NCBI RefSeq assembly: GCF_001884185.1
Contig: NZ_MAOE01000054.1
Coordinates: forward strand, 62,001 to 126,000
Reading direction: 5' to 3'
Length of the DNA stretch: 64,000 bases
Source of the DNA: Bacillus albus
GTDB taxonomy: Bacteria > Bacillota > Bacilli > Bacillales > Bacillaceae_G
Part shown: piece by piece, positions 1 through 8,130 of the stretch
How positions within the stretch are numbered: the stretch's first letter is position 1
How the letters are laid out: each line of letters starts with the position of its first letter
Made by a program: the position numbers and the translations under genes
The notes under the pieces: model-generated
The model's database searches: none
What the model saw: the letters and a program-made list of their open reading frames with translations, nothing else
What the model was told of the DNA's origin: nothing

Positions 1-596
1 TCTGGACCGTTACCCATTTTAGCTAAAATTTCTTCAAGAGTCATACGACCGCTTCCGAAAGATTCGCCGTTTAGGAAAACTGTTGGTACTGCCATGATGT
101 CTTTGCTTTCTACTTCCTCTTTGAATGCAGCGCCATCAATCATAGTATGTGTAATACCAGAGTTTAGAACGCTCATTACGTTAAGAGCTTGTACAACATC
201 AGGACAGTTATGACAACTTAGGCTGATATAAGATTCAAAATGATATTCGCCTTGAATGTTTTTAATTTGATCGATTAATTTTTGTTCAACTTTTGGAGCG
301 CGTCCACTTACTTGTAGTAAAGCTAACACTAATGAAGTGAATTCGTGTCCTAATGGAATACCAGCGAATACAACACCAGTGTCTTCACCAGGGCGATTTA
401 CGCTAAAGCTTGGTGTTCTCTCTAATTCAACTTTTTCTACTGTAATCTTAGATGACATAGTAGCTAATTCGTCTACTAGAGCTAACATATCTTTAGATAC
501 GTCATCGTCTCCTGCGCTTACTTTAAGTAAAATGTCATTCTCCATTAACTGAAGATATTGGGATAGTTGTGTTTTTATATCTGCATCTAGTATCAT
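1..596 (-). CDS. ahpF: Alkyl hydroperoxide reductase subunit F (5' part only)
   Basis: AhpF is the flavoprotein that uses NADH to re-reduce the peroxiredoxin AhpC. The gene runs off the left edge, so only about the first 198 residues of a family that is usually near 510 are present. What is visible is the N-terminal double thioredoxin-fold domain, including the redox pair CHNC at Cys128/Cys131 that hands electrons to AhpC. The FAD and NADH domains lie outside the window. The ATG at 596 follows an AAGGAG that overlaps the ahpC stop codon, so translation is probably coupled; the gap between the two genes is 14 nt. It is expected to share the PerR-type promoter of ahpC. Confidence 0.95.
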   Translation of the reverse strand, partial: MILDADIKTQLSQYLQLMENDILLKVSAGDDDVSKDMLALVDELATMSSKITVEKVELERTPSFSVNRPGEDTGVVFAGIPLGHEFTSLVLALLQVSGRAPKVEQKLIDQIKNIQGEYHFESYISLSCHNCPDVVQALNVMSVLNSGITHTMIDGAAFKEEVESKDIMAVPTVFLNGESFGSGRMTLEEILAKMGNGP

Positions 597-610
597 TTTG
601 ATCGAACTCC

Positions 611-1174
611 TTAGATTTTGCCTACAAGGTCAAGGCTTGGTTTAAGTGTTGCAGAACCCTCTTGCCATTTAGCTGGGCAAACTTCACCTGGGTTGTTACG
701 TACGTATTGAGCTGCTTTAATTTTGTTAACAAGAATACTTGCGTCACGGCCGATGCCGTCAGCATTGATTTCCATAGATTGGATAACGCCGTCTGGATCG
801 ATGATGAATGTACCACGAGCAGCAAGACCTTCTTCTTCCATTAAAACATTGAAGTTTGTAGTGATTGTGCGAGTTGGGTCACCAATCATGATGTACTCGA
901 TTTTGCCGATAGTTTCTGAGCTATCATGCCATGCTTTGTGAGTGAAGTGAGTGTCTGTAGATACAGAGTATACTTCAACGCCTAACTCTTTAAGAGTTGC
1001 GTATTGGTTTTGTAAGTCTTCAAGTTCAGTTGGGCAAACGAATGTGAAGTCAGCTGGGTAGAAACAAACTACACTCCATTTTCCTTTTAAACTTTCGTCA
1101 GTAACTTGGATAAATTCTCCATTATGGTAAGCATTAGCTTTAAACGGTTTTACTTCTGTGCCGATTAATAACAT
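611..1174 (-). CDS. ahpC: Alkyl hydroperoxide reductase subunit C (2-Cys peroxiredoxin)
   Basis: Cytoplasmic typical 2-Cys peroxiredoxin that reduces H2O2, organic hydroperoxides and peroxynitrite. At 187 residues it has the normal bacterial AhpC length. The peroxidatic cysteine is Cys47 in DFTFVCPTE and the resolving cysteine is Cys166 in GEVCPAKW; both are intact. A good Shine-Dalgarno (rc of tcctcc) precedes the ATG at 1174. It is the first gene of an ahpC-ahpF operon. A PerR-box-like palindrome sits about 75-90 bp upstream of the start codon, so peroxide induction through PerR is likely. Confidence 0.98.
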   Translation of the reverse strand: MLLIGTEVKPFKANAYHNGEFIQVTDESLKGKWSVVCFYPADFTFVCPTELEDLQNQYATLKELGVEVYSVSTDTHFTHKAWHDSSETIGKIEYIMIGDPTRTITTNFNVLMEEEGLAARGTFIIDPDGVIQSMEINADGIGRDASILVNKIKAAQYVRNNPGEVCPAKWQEGSATLKPSLDLVGKI

Positions 1175-1247
1175 ATTAAAATTCCTCCTAAATGTTGGTT
1201 TTGAGCATCAAAAAATAGTGTGCTCATAAAATATATTTTTTAATTAA

Positions 1248-1262
1248 CTATAATAATTCTAA
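1248..1262 (-). promoter_or_regulatory. PerR-box-like operator upstream of ahpC
   Basis: On the minus strand the 15-mer TTAGAATTATTATAG matches the PerR/Fur-family 7-1-7 consensus TTATAATNATTATAA at 12 of the 14 defined positions. It lies in the ahpC promoter region. PerR control of ahpCF is established in Bacillus; the site itself is called from sequence only. Confidence 0.7.
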
Positions 1263-1573
1263 TTCGATATTAATTATCATATAGAAGTGGTTATTTTGTC
1301 AAGAGAATAAACGAACTTTATATCAATTTAATTAATATTTATTCTCAATTAAGATTGTTAGGGAATGAAAAGGTAGTTTTTATGTAATAGATTTTCAATG
1401 AGTATGTAAAAGAGTAGTGCGTATGTTAGAGACATGTTGTAAGTATAAATTGATAGGAAGGGAATAATTCTTAGAAGTTGTGGATTTGAAAAGGGATTGC
1501 TTATTTCTATTTTACAAAGAATTGTGTGATAAATAAAATAAAATGTATCGGAATCTTTGTGAACAATTATTGT

Positions 1574-1608
1574 CATCTCAAATATAATTAGGAAGTATAT
1601 TTGAGATG
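1574..1608. repeat. 13-bp perfect inverted repeat upstream of the drd promoter
   Basis: CATCTCAAATATA (1574-1586) and TATATTTGAGATG (1596-1608) are perfect inverted copies separated by 9 nt. The repeat ends 11 bp before the -35 element of the drd promoter. No T-run follows on either strand, so it looks more like an operator than a terminator. The rest of the 1263-1763 gap holds no convincing gene. Confidence 0.6.
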
Positions 1609-1619
1609 ATATAGAAGCA

Positions 1620-1647
1620 TTGACTCGAGGGGCTAACAAGATATAAT
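1620..1647 (+). promoter_or_regulatory. Sigma-A-type promoter of drdKIA
   Basis: TTGACT (1620-1625), a 16-bp spacer and TATAAT (1642-1647) give a near-consensus vegetative promoter. The predicted start, near 1654, leaves a leader of about 110 nt. No SAM-riboswitch core is seen in that leader, unlike the true mtnKA genes of B. subtilis. Confidence 0.6.
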
Positions 1648-1728
1648 AAAACCTAGATATACATTTTAAGAAAGAAGAACATATAATATAGGATGAAAAA
1701 ATTTTACCCTATTATTTTTTATAGCTTT

Positions 1729-1743
1729 TAGAAAACGCTTACA
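1729..1743 (+). promoter_or_regulatory. cre-like (CcpA) site in the drdK leader
   Basis: TAGAAAACGCTTACA matches the cre consensus WTGNAANCGNWNNCW except at position 2. It lies downstream of the predicted start and just before the ribosome-binding site, where bound CcpA would act as a roadblock. Carbon catabolite control is therefore plausible but untested. Confidence 0.45.
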
Positions 1744-1763
1744 ATTAGTGTGGAGGGGAAACC

Positions 1764-2993
1764 ATGTCTAAGTTCACAAAGTATTTTTTAATGGAAGCTA
1801 ACGATGTGATTGTATATGTGAAAGAGAAATTATGTAAGTTCGAGGATGCAAAGGGGGTACAGTGTAAAGAAATAGGCGATGGTAATTTAAATTATGTATT
1901 CCGCGTTTGGGATGAACAGAAGAATATTTCTGTCATTGTAAAGCAAGCTGGGGATACAGCGCGTATTTCAGATGAGTTTAAGTTGTCGACGAATCGTATT
2001 CGTATAGAATCAGATGTTTTGCAGTTAGAGGAGGAGTTAGCACCTGGGCTTGTTCCAAAGGTGTATTTGTTTGATAGTGTGATGAATTGTTGCGTAATGG
2101 AAGATTTATCGGACCACACAATATTACGTACAGCACTTATAAATCATCAAATGTTTCCAAAGCTTGCGGATGATTTAACGACCTTTTTAGTAAATACACT
2201 CCTATTAACATCGGATGTTGTAATGAATCATAAAGAGAAGAAGGAACTTGTGAAAAACTATATAAATCCTGAATTATGTGAGATTACAGAAGACCTCGTA
2301 TACGCTGAACCATTTACAAATCATAATAAGCGTAATGAGCTGTTTCCGTTAAATGAAGGATGGATTAGAGAACATATTTATAGTGATAAAGAGCTTCGTA
2401 TGGAAGTTGCAAAACTTAAGTTTTCTTTTATGACGAATGCACAGGCGCTTATTCATGGTGATTTGCATACTGGTTCTGTTTTTGTGAAAAGTGATTCCAC
2501 AAAGGTTATTGATCCTGAGTTTGCCTTTTATGGACCGATGGGATACGACGTTGGAAATGTAATGGCGAATTTAATGTTTGCTTGGGTGAATGCAGATGCA
2601 ACCATGCCGCCCGGTACTGAGAAAGATACGTATATGAGTTGGTTACAAACGACAATGGTAGAGGTAATTGATTTGTTTAAGAAGAAGTTTTTAAGTGCAT
2701 GGGATATTCATGTGACCGAGATTATGGCGAAGGAAGAAGGCTTTAAGGAAGTATATTTACAATCTGTATTAGAGGATACAGCTGCAGTAACAGGTCTTGA
2801 GTTAATTCGTCGTATTGTTGGGCTAGCGAAAGTAAAAGATATGACTTGCATTGAGAATGAGGAAGCACGTGCTAGAGCAGAACGCATTTGTCTTCAAGTA
2901 GCGAAGAAATTTATTTTACAGGCGAATCAATATAAAACAGGCACAAACTTTGTAGAAGCGTTAAAAGAACAGTCAATGAACTATGCGAAGTAA
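1764..2993 (+). CDS. drdK: 5-deoxyribose kinase DrdK (MtnK-like)
   Basis: Sugar kinase of the methylthioribose-kinase/aminoglycoside-phosphotransferase fold, 409 residues. The Brenner-type catalytic loop HGDLHTGS is followed by the metal-binding [11 protein letters not shown] segment; an [13 protein letters not shown] nucleotide-loop motif lies near residue 40. It is first in a three-gene operon with an MtnA-like isomerase and a class II aldolase. No mtnBCD-type genes are adjacent. That trio matches the DrdK-DrdI-DrdA 5-deoxyribose disposal pathway described in Bacillus thuringiensis, in which the kinase makes 5-deoxyribose 1-phosphate. Annotation as mtnK is the obvious alternative; the aldolase neighbour argues for drdK. 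The ATG at 1764 has a strong GGAGGGG. Confidence 0.82.
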   Translation: MSKFTKYFLMEANDVIVYVKEKLCKFEDAKGVQCKEIGDGNLNYVFRVWDEQKNISVIVKQAGDTARISDEFKLSTNRIRIESDVLQLEEELAPGLVPKVYLFDSVMNCCVMEDLSDHTILRTALINHQMFPKLADDLTTFLVNTLLLTSDVVMNHKEKKELVKNYINPELCEITEDLVYAEPFTNHNKRNELFPLNEGWIREHIYSDKELRMEVAKLKFSFMTNAQALIHGDLHTGSVFVKSDSTKVIDPEFAFYGPMGYDVGNVMANLMFAWVNADATMPPGTEKDTYMSWLQTTMVEVIDLFKKKFLSAWDIHVTEIMAKEEGFKEVYLQSVLEDTAAVTGLELIRRIVGLAKVKDMTCIENEEARARAERICLQVAKKFILQANQYKTGTNFVEALKEQSMNYAK

Positions 2994-3002
2994 GGGGAGA
3001 AG

Positions 3003-4049
3003 ATGATGGAAGAGCAATTAATACCCATTCAGTGGAAAGATGATTCTTTAGTTTTATTAGATCAAACATTATTACCGAATGAGGTTGTCTATGAATCTTT
3101 CAAGACAGCTGAAAGCGTGTGGGATGCCATTCAAGTAATGAAAGTAAGAGGGGCGCCAGCGATTGGTGTTTCAGCAGCGTATGGTGTGTATTTAGGCGCT
3201 AAGGAAGTTACTCAAAGTACGGTGGAAGACTTTATAGCTGAAGTCAAAAAGGTGTGTGCATATTTGGCAACATCAAGGCCGACAGCAGTAAATTTATTTT
3301 GGGCACTTGAAAGAATGGAGGCAGTCGCGGCAGAGAACTCACATTTATCAATCGCTCAGTTGAAAGATAGATTACTAGAAGAGGCAAAAGAGATTCATAG
3401 AGAAGATGAGGAAATTAACCGTCAAATTGGGGAACATGCATTAACGTTATTCCATGATGGAATGGGAGTATTAACACATTGTAATGCTGGTGCGTTAGCG
3501 ACGACTAAGTATGGTACTGCGACAGCTCCAATGTACTTAGCGAAAGAAAAAGGATGGGACTTAAAAATCTATTCAGATGAAACTCGTCCTAGATTACAAG
3601 GTTCAACGTTAACAGCATTAGAACTACAGCGAGCGGGAATTGATGTTACTGTCATTACGGATAATATGGCAGCTATGGTCATGTCACAAGGAAAAATCGA
3701 CGCTGTAATCGTTGGATGTGACCGCGTGGCAGCAAACGGTGATGTAGCAAATAAAATTGGGACATTAGGTGTATCTATTTTAGCGAAATACTACAACATT
3801 CCGTTTTATGTAGCAACGCCAACGCCGACAATCGACTTGAAAACACCGACCGGAAAAGAAATTCCGATTGAGGAAAGAGATGCTTCTGAAGTGATTAATC
3901 GTTTCGGACAATATTCTGCTCCAAAGGAAAGTAAAGTATATAATCCAGCATTTGATGTCACGCCACATGAAAATGTAACAGCGATTATTACGGAAAAAGG
4001 GATTGTAAAAGCACCGTTTACGGAGAATTTAAAAAAGCTATTTCAATAA
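3003..4049 (+). CDS. drdI: 5-deoxyribose-1-phosphate isomerase DrdI (MtnA-like)
   Basis: Aldose-ketose isomerase of the MtnA/eIF2B-like family (348 residues). Family landmarks are present: RGAPAIGV near residue 49, catalytic Cys160 in THCNAGALA and catalytic Asp240 in [10 protein letters not shown]. In the drd pathway it converts 5-deoxyribose 1-phosphate to 5-deoxyribulose 1-phosphate; the same enzyme type acts on methylthioribose 1-phosphate, so a dual role is possible. It starts 9 nt after the drdK stop. Tandem ATGs at 3003 and 3006 are both served by AAGGGGA. Confidence 0.82.
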   Translation: MMEEQLIPIQWKDDSLVLLDQTLLPNEVVYESFKTAESVWDAIQVMKVRGAPAIGVSAAYGVYLGAKEVTQSTVEDFIAEVKKVCAYLATSRPTAVNLFWALERMEAVAAENSHLSIAQLKDRLLEEAKEIHREDEEINRQIGEHALTLFHDGMGVLTHCNAGALATTKYGTATAPMYLAKEKGWDLKIYSDETRPRLQGSTLTALELQRAGIDVTVITDNMAAMVMSQGKIDAVIVGCDRVAANGDVANKIGTLGVSILAKYYNIPFYVATPTPTIDLKTPTGKEIPIEERDASEVINRFGQYSAPKESKVYNPAFDVTPHENVTAIITEKGIVKAPFTENLKKLFQ

Positions 4050-4102
4050 GTAGATAGAATGAAAAGTCAGTCATCATAAGCTTCATACTTAGGGGGATGT
4101 AT

Positions 4103-4744
4103 ATGTTATTACAAAAAGAAAGAGAAGAAATTGTAGCGTATGGAAAGAAAATGATTTCTAGCGGTTTAACAAAGGGGACAGGTGGTAATATTAGTATTTT
4201 CAATCGCGAGCAAGGTCTTATTGCGATTAGCCCAAGTGGTTTAGAGTATTACGAAACAAAACCTGAAGATGTAGTTATATTAAACTTAGATGGTGAAGTG
4301 GTAGAGGGAGAGAGAAAACCATCAAGTGAGCTAGATATGCATCTTATTTATTATAGAAATCGTGAAGATATAAATGCGCTTGTGCATACACATTCACCTT
4401 ATGCGAAGACGATTGCATCATTAGGGTGGGAGCTTCCTGCTGTATCATATTTAATTGCTTTTGCAGGACCGAATGTGCGCTGTGCACCGTATGAAACATT
4501 TGGGACGAAGCAATTAGCAGAGGCTGCTTTCGAAGGCATGATTGATCGCCGTGCTGTTTTACTTGCGAACCACGGTTTAATTGCAGGTGCAAATAATATA
4601 AAAATGGCATTTACTGTTGCGGAAGAAATTGAGTTTTGTGCGCAAATTTATTATCAAACGAAAAGCGTCGGAGAACCGAAGTTATTGCCAGAAGATGAGA
4701 TGGAGAATTTGGCGAAGAAGTTTGAAGGATATGGGCAGCAATAG
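4103..4744 (+). CDS. drdA: 5-deoxyribulose-1-phosphate aldolase DrdA (class II)
   Basis: Class II (metal-dependent) aldolase of the fuculose-phosphate aldolase/adducin family. Counted from the ATG at 4103, the protein has 213 residues, with metal ligands His95 and His97 (HTH) and His157 (ANHG), and acidic Glu76 in SSELDMH. The GTGGNIS motif near residue 26 binds phosphate. The expected reaction splits 5-deoxyribulose 1-phosphate into DHAP and acetaldehyde, closing disposal of the 5'-deoxyadenosine sugar left by radical-SAM enzymes. The ATG at 4097 directly abuts AGGGGG, so the ATG at 4103 (6-nt spacing) is the better start. Automated calls of L-fuculose-phosphate aldolase would be less specific here, since no fucose genes are adjacent. 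Confidence 0.82.
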   Translation: MLLQKEREEIVAYGKKMISSGLTKGTGGNISIFNREQGLIAISPSGLEYYETKPEDVVILNLDGEVVEGERKPSSELDMHLIYYRNREDINALVHTHSPYAKTIASLGWELPAVSYLIAFAGPNVRCAPYETFGTKQLAEAAFEGMIDRRAVLLANHGLIAGANNIKMAFTVAEEIEFCAQIYYQTKSVGEPKLLPEDEMENLAKKFEGYGQQ

Positions 4745-4754
4745 AATGATACAA

Positions 4755-4788
4755 AAACACCCTCAAGATTTCACTCTTGAGGGTGTTT
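4755..4788. terminator. Bidirectional terminator between drdA and the siderophore permease
   Basis: AAACACCCTCAAGA and TCTTGAGGGTGTTT form a 14-bp stem with a 6-nt loop. A-rich and T-rich flanks allow it to serve both converging operons. Confidence 0.85.
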
Positions 4789-5796
4789 CTATGCTTTCTT
4801 AAGCAACAAATACATAAAGTAAGGAGCACCAATTAAAGCAACGACAATACCTGCTGGAATACCATTAGGTTCAACGATGTTTCGTCCAATTGTGTCTGCT
4901 AATAGCAATAGCCATCCGCCGATTAAAACGGCGATAGGCATGAAGATTTGATGTCTTGGACCTACTAAAGATTTCGCGATGTGAGGAGCCATTAGCCCGA
5001 TAAAGCTAATTCCTCCTGTTACGGAAACAGCTGCAGCAGCAAGTGCAACGGCTGCAACTAATAAGTATCGGCGCTCTTTTTCAATTTCAATTCCAACGCC
5101 GATTGCGACTGGCTCGTTTAATGCTAGAATGTTTAATCGATTTGCTTTATAGAAAACGAACGGAATGAATACGATTAACCACGGGAGCATTGCGAAAACG
5201 AAGACCCAGTCATCTCCCCAAATGTTTCCGGCAATCCATTTGGCGATAAAGTCCACCTTCATACGATCAGCGGATGAAATAAGAACAATCATCATTCCAG
5301 ATAGTGCAAATGAAAAACCAATACCAGTTAATGTTAGTCGGATTGGTTGAAGTCCAGTTGATTTGCTGTATGAAAATACGTAAATTAGAACAGCTGTCAG
5401 AAATGCTCCGATAAATCCAACGACAGGTAGTAAGTAAAGAAATGAACCTACATCTATTGGAAAGTATAAAAAGAAAATAGCTACAGCAACACCGGCCCCA
5501 GAGTTGATTCCGAGAATACCAGGTTCAGCTAAATCATTTCGGGTAATTCCTTGGAAAATAGCCCCTGACAAAGCGAGAGCCATACCAGCTAATAATGTAA
5601 TGACAATTCTAGGTAGTCTTAAAGAGTATAAAACGAACTCCTCTTTAAAAGTCCCTTGTCCCATTAATGTTGGGAGTAGTCGATCATAAGATAAAGATGC
5701 TGAACCGAGTCCCATTCCAACTACAATGGTTGTGATGGTTAGTATAAGTAAAGCGAGTATAATAAGACGTTGTTTTCTTAGAATAGATTGCATCAT
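4789..5796 (-). CDS. Iron-siderophore ABC transporter permease (FecCD family), second subunit
   Basis: Integral membrane permease of the FecCD/FhuBG type, 335 residues and roughly ten hydrophobic segments. Family signatures include RLPRIVITLLAGMALALSG, the ATPase-coupling GGISFIGLMAPHIAK segment and the C-terminal DTIGRNIVEPNGIPAGIV. Its start overlaps the stop of the upstream permease by 4 nt (ATGA type), so the two are co-translated and probably form a heterodimeric channel. No ATPase gene follows, so the energising subunit must be encoded elsewhere. Iron-siderophore import is inferred from family and from nearby Fur-type sites; the actual siderophore cannot be read from sequence. Confidence 0.9.
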   Translation of the reverse strand: MMQSILRKQRLIILALLILTITTIVVGMGLGSASLSYDRLLPTLMGQGTFKEEFVLYSLRLPRIVITLLAGMALALSGAIFQGITRNDLAEPGILGINSGAGVAVAIFFLYFPIDVGSFLYLLPVVGFIGAFLTAVLIYVFSYSKSTGLQPIRLTLTGIGFSFALSGMMIVLISSADRMKVDFIAKWIAGNIWGDDWVFVFAMLPWLIVFIPFVFYKANRLNILALNEPVAIGVGIEIEKERRYLLVAAVALAAAAVSVTGGISFIGLMAPHIAKSLVGPRHQIFMPIAVLIGGWLLLLADTIGRNIVEPNGIPAGIVVALIGAPYFMYLLLKKA

Positions 5797-6833
5797 GAGA
5801 ATGTTTTTCCTCCTTTACGTACAATGAATAGGAAGAATGGTAACCCTACAATTGCGACAATAGCGGCAACTGGTGTTTCATACGGAGCGTTAATCGTACG
5901 TCCGATTGTATCTGCAAGTAGCATAAAGGAAGCTCCAGCAATTGCTGACATCGGTATAACAAATCGATAATCTGGACCAACAATTGGGCGTACCATGTGA
6001 GGTACCATTAAACCGATAAATGCCATATTTCCAACAAGCGCTACAGACGCACCTGCAAGTAAGATAATAATGATAAATAGGATGGTTTTAATAACAATAA
6101 TCTTTTGACCTAGTCCAATAGCCACTTCTTCACTGAAACTAAGAACCGTTAGTTTTTTTGCTAGTAAGATAGCGATAAAGATACTAATTGAAATGACTGG
6201 AATAATAATTTTTAATTGGCCCCAAGTTGTTCCAATTACGCCCCCAGCAGTCCAAAGTGATACCTCTTGTGAAATTTTAAAGTAAATGCCAACGCCTTCT
6301 GAAATTGCAAGTAGAAATGCTGAAACGGCAGCACCAGCTAATACAATTCGAAGAGGAGAGAGCCCACCTTTTTTCATCATGCCAATGCCGAATACCATAA
6401 TTGCGCCAATTGCAGCACCGATAAAGCAAGCAAATGTTAAGTAAAGATAGCTAATGGAAGGGTTGAAGGCTAGCGTTAACGCAAGTGCAGCATTTGCTCC
6501 ACCAGATAATCCTAATAATCCAGGATCTGCAAGTGGATTTCGTGTTAACCCTTGCATAATTGCTCCAGACACAGCAAGCCCAGCTCCTACAAAAATAGCA
6601 GCTACTTCACGTGGTAAACGAATTTCGCGAATAATAGATAGTTTGTCCCCTTTAGCGGAGGAAGTGAGTGCTAACCATACATCTTTTATTGAAGTATCTG
6701 CAGCCCCTAATACCATTGCCACCATAAAAATAAGAAAGAATGCAATTATGCTCAAAATGAGTTTGTACGTAAAAGCTATAGAACGTGGATTATTGTGATC
6801 TTTTGTCATTCGTTTCACATCTTTTCTGTTCAT
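5793..6833 (-). CDS. Iron-siderophore ABC transporter permease (FecCD family), first subunit
   Basis: Permease of the same family as the next gene: about ten membrane segments in 346 residues, with IRLPREVAAIFVGAGLAVSG, the coupling motif GNMAFIGLMVPHMVRP and DTIGRTINAPYETPV. It lies 48 nt downstream of the binding-protein gene, and a strong hairpin (6846-6872) fills that gap. The ATG at 6833 lacks a good Shine-Dalgarno. The ATG nine codons further in is an alternative, but it is also poorly served. Expression relative to the binding protein may be reduced by the hairpin. Confidence 0.9.
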   Translation of the reverse strand: MNRKDVKRMTKDHNNPRSIAFTYKLILSIIAFFLIFMVAMVLGAADTSIKDVWLALTSSAKGDKLSIIREIRLPREVAAIFVGAGLAVSGAIMQGLTRNPLADPGLLGLSGGANAALALTLAFNPSISYLYLTFACFIGAAIGAIMVFGIGMMKKGGLSPLRIVLAGAAVSAFLLAISEGVGIYFKISQEVSLWTAGGVIGTTWGQLKIIIPVISISIFIAILLAKKLTVLSFSEEVAIGLGQKIIVIKTILFIIIILLAGASVALVGNMAFIGLMVPHMVRPIVGPDYRFVIPMSAIAGASFMLLADTIGRTINAPYETPVAAIVAIVGLPFFLFIVRKGGKTFS

Positions 6834-6845
6834 AGAATAAAGGAA

Positions 6846-6872
6846 GAGGAATTCTTAATTTAAGAATTCCTC
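6846..6872 (-). promoter_or_regulatory. Intercistronic hairpin between binding protein and permease
   Basis: GAGGAATTCTT and AAGAATTCCTC pair perfectly over 11 bp around a 5-nt loop, ending 12 nt before the permease ATG. There is no long T-run. It probably attenuates or protects mRNA so that the binding protein is made in excess. Confidence 0.6.
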
Positions 6873-6881
6873 ATGTTTGTA

Positions 6882-7799
6882 TTATTTACCAAGAAAGCTC
6901 TTCTTGAAGAAGTCTAGTTGGAAGTCTAATGTAAGTGGATCATTGAAATAGAATTCCATCATGTTTGCTTCGTATACGCGATTATTTTTTACTGCTGGGA
7001 TGTTTTTATATGATTCTGTCTCTTGGAATGAGTTATCAGTATCTTTGTTTTTACTTACGATTAAGTAATCACCAGCAAACTCAGGTAATACCTCAGTAGA
7101 TAATGCGTAGTAACCTTCTTTTAATGCTTTTTCTTTTACTTTTTCAGGCATTTTTAATTTCATTTCTTGGTACAGAATTTCTGTTCCACGGCCCCAGTTC
7201 TCGCCGTATACATAAAGCTGTTTGTTGAAGTTTTCTACAACAGAAACTGTTGCATCTTCACCAATTTTTGCTTTAATTTCTTTACCAGCGTCTTGTGCAC
7301 GTTTCTTGAAGTCATCAACCCAAGTTTTTGCTTCTTTTTCTTTGTTTAATAATTTACCGATTTCTAAATGCTGTGTTAAGTAATCAACTTTTCCGTAAGT
7401 GTATGTTACAGTAGGAGCGATTTTCTTTAACTTATCAACATTTTTAATATTTGATAAACCAATGATTAAATCTGGATTTAGTTCAGCGATTTTTTCAACA
7501 TTTTCATCTGATACTTCAGCAACATCTTTCAGTTTGCTATCAAAACGTGGGTTTTGTTTAGACCATGAATCTACCCCAACAAGATTTACATCTAATGACA
7601 TTACGTTACCAGCAAATGATGATAAAACAACAACGCGTTTTGGATTTGCAGGAACTTCTACTTTACCATTTTCAGATTGGTATGTAATTGTTTCTGATTT
7701 ACTACCTTTTGCCTCGTTCTTTTTGTCTGTAGAGCCATTGCTACAAGCACTCATAACAAGAACGAAAAGAACTGTTAGTGAAATAAATAACTTTTTCAT
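6882..7799 (-). CDS. Iron-siderophore ABC transporter substrate-binding lipoprotein
   Basis: Type III periplasmic-binding-protein-like lipoprotein of 305 residues. A lipobox, VMSACS, puts the lipidated cysteine at about residue 19; the mature protein is tethered to the outer face of the membrane. The PKRVVVLSSFAGNVMSLDV start of the first lobe and a long linking helix (KEKEAKTWVDDFKKRAQDAG) are typical of FhuD/FecB-type ferric-siderophore binders. It heads an operon with two permeases and no ATPase. Fur-like palindromes lie 184-202 bp and 289-303 bp upstream. Ligand identity (hydroxamate, catecholate or citrate) cannot be decided here. Confidence 0.9.
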   Translation of the reverse strand: MKKLFISLTVLFVLVMSACSNGSTDKKNEAKGSKSETITYQSENGKVEVPANPKRVVVLSSFAGNVMSLDVNLVGVDSWSKQNPRFDSKLKDVAEVSDENVEKIAELNPDLIIGLSNIKNVDKLKKIAPTVTYTYGKVDYLTQHLEIGKLLNKEKEAKTWVDDFKKRAQDAGKEIKAKIGEDATVSVVENFNKQLYVYGENWGRGTEILYQEMKLKMPEKVKEKALKEGYYALSTEVLPEFAGDYLIVSKNKDTDNSFQETESYKNIPAVKNNRVYEANMMEFYFNDPLTLDFQLDFFKKSFLGK

Positions 7800-7982
7800 C
7801 GTCTTTCTCCTTTAACATAGATGATATGTGTATACAATAATTTGTTTAACTGTAATCTTTTGAAAGAGTAGTGGTAATACAAAATACGTATTAATAATCT
7901 TGAATACGAGATTTTACAATATAGTAGTAACCATATTAATGAAAGAAGATGTAATCTCAAATTTGCTAATTATTAACAAAAT

Positions 7983-8001
7983 GATAATGATTATCACTAT
8001 T
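7983..8001. promoter_or_regulatory. Fur box in the divergent iron promoter region
   Basis: GATAATGATTATCACTATT matches the classical 19-bp Fur consensus GATAATGATTATCATTATC at 17 positions. It sits between the divergent siderophore-binding-protein and reductase genes and could control both. The gap 7800-8130 holds no convincing gene. Confidence 0.8.
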
Positions 8002-8087
8002 GATTCTTTAAATAATATAATTTTATATAGGTGTATTGTCAATAGTAATTTTGATTGTAAAATTTGCGGAAACAGGTTATATTTTAT

Positions 8088-8102
8088 TGAGAATGATAAT
8101 CA
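8088..8102. promoter_or_regulatory. Second Fur box next to the reductase gene
   Basis: TGAGAATGATAATCA matches the 7-1-7 Fur motif TGATAATNATTATCA at 12 of 14 defined positions. It lies 28 bp before the reductase ATG, where bound Fur would cover the promoter or initial transcribed region. Confidence 0.7.
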
Positions 8103-8130
8103 ATGATTAGTAGCTGAGGAGTGAAGGTTA

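Noticed and set aside
1358-1639. 93-codon minus-strand reading frame between ahpC and drdK
   Set aside because: No ribosome-binding site, low-complexity hydrophobic product, and it overlaps the inverted repeat and promoter of drdKIA.
1648-1763. Possible SAM riboswitch upstream of the MtnK-like gene, as in B. subtilis mtnKA
   Set aside because: None of the S-box core motifs is present; this supports drdK over mtnK.
7900-8106. 68-codon plus-strand reading frame in the iron promoter region
   Set aside because: Runs through both Fur boxes, has no ribosome-binding site and an AT-driven Ile/Asn-rich product.
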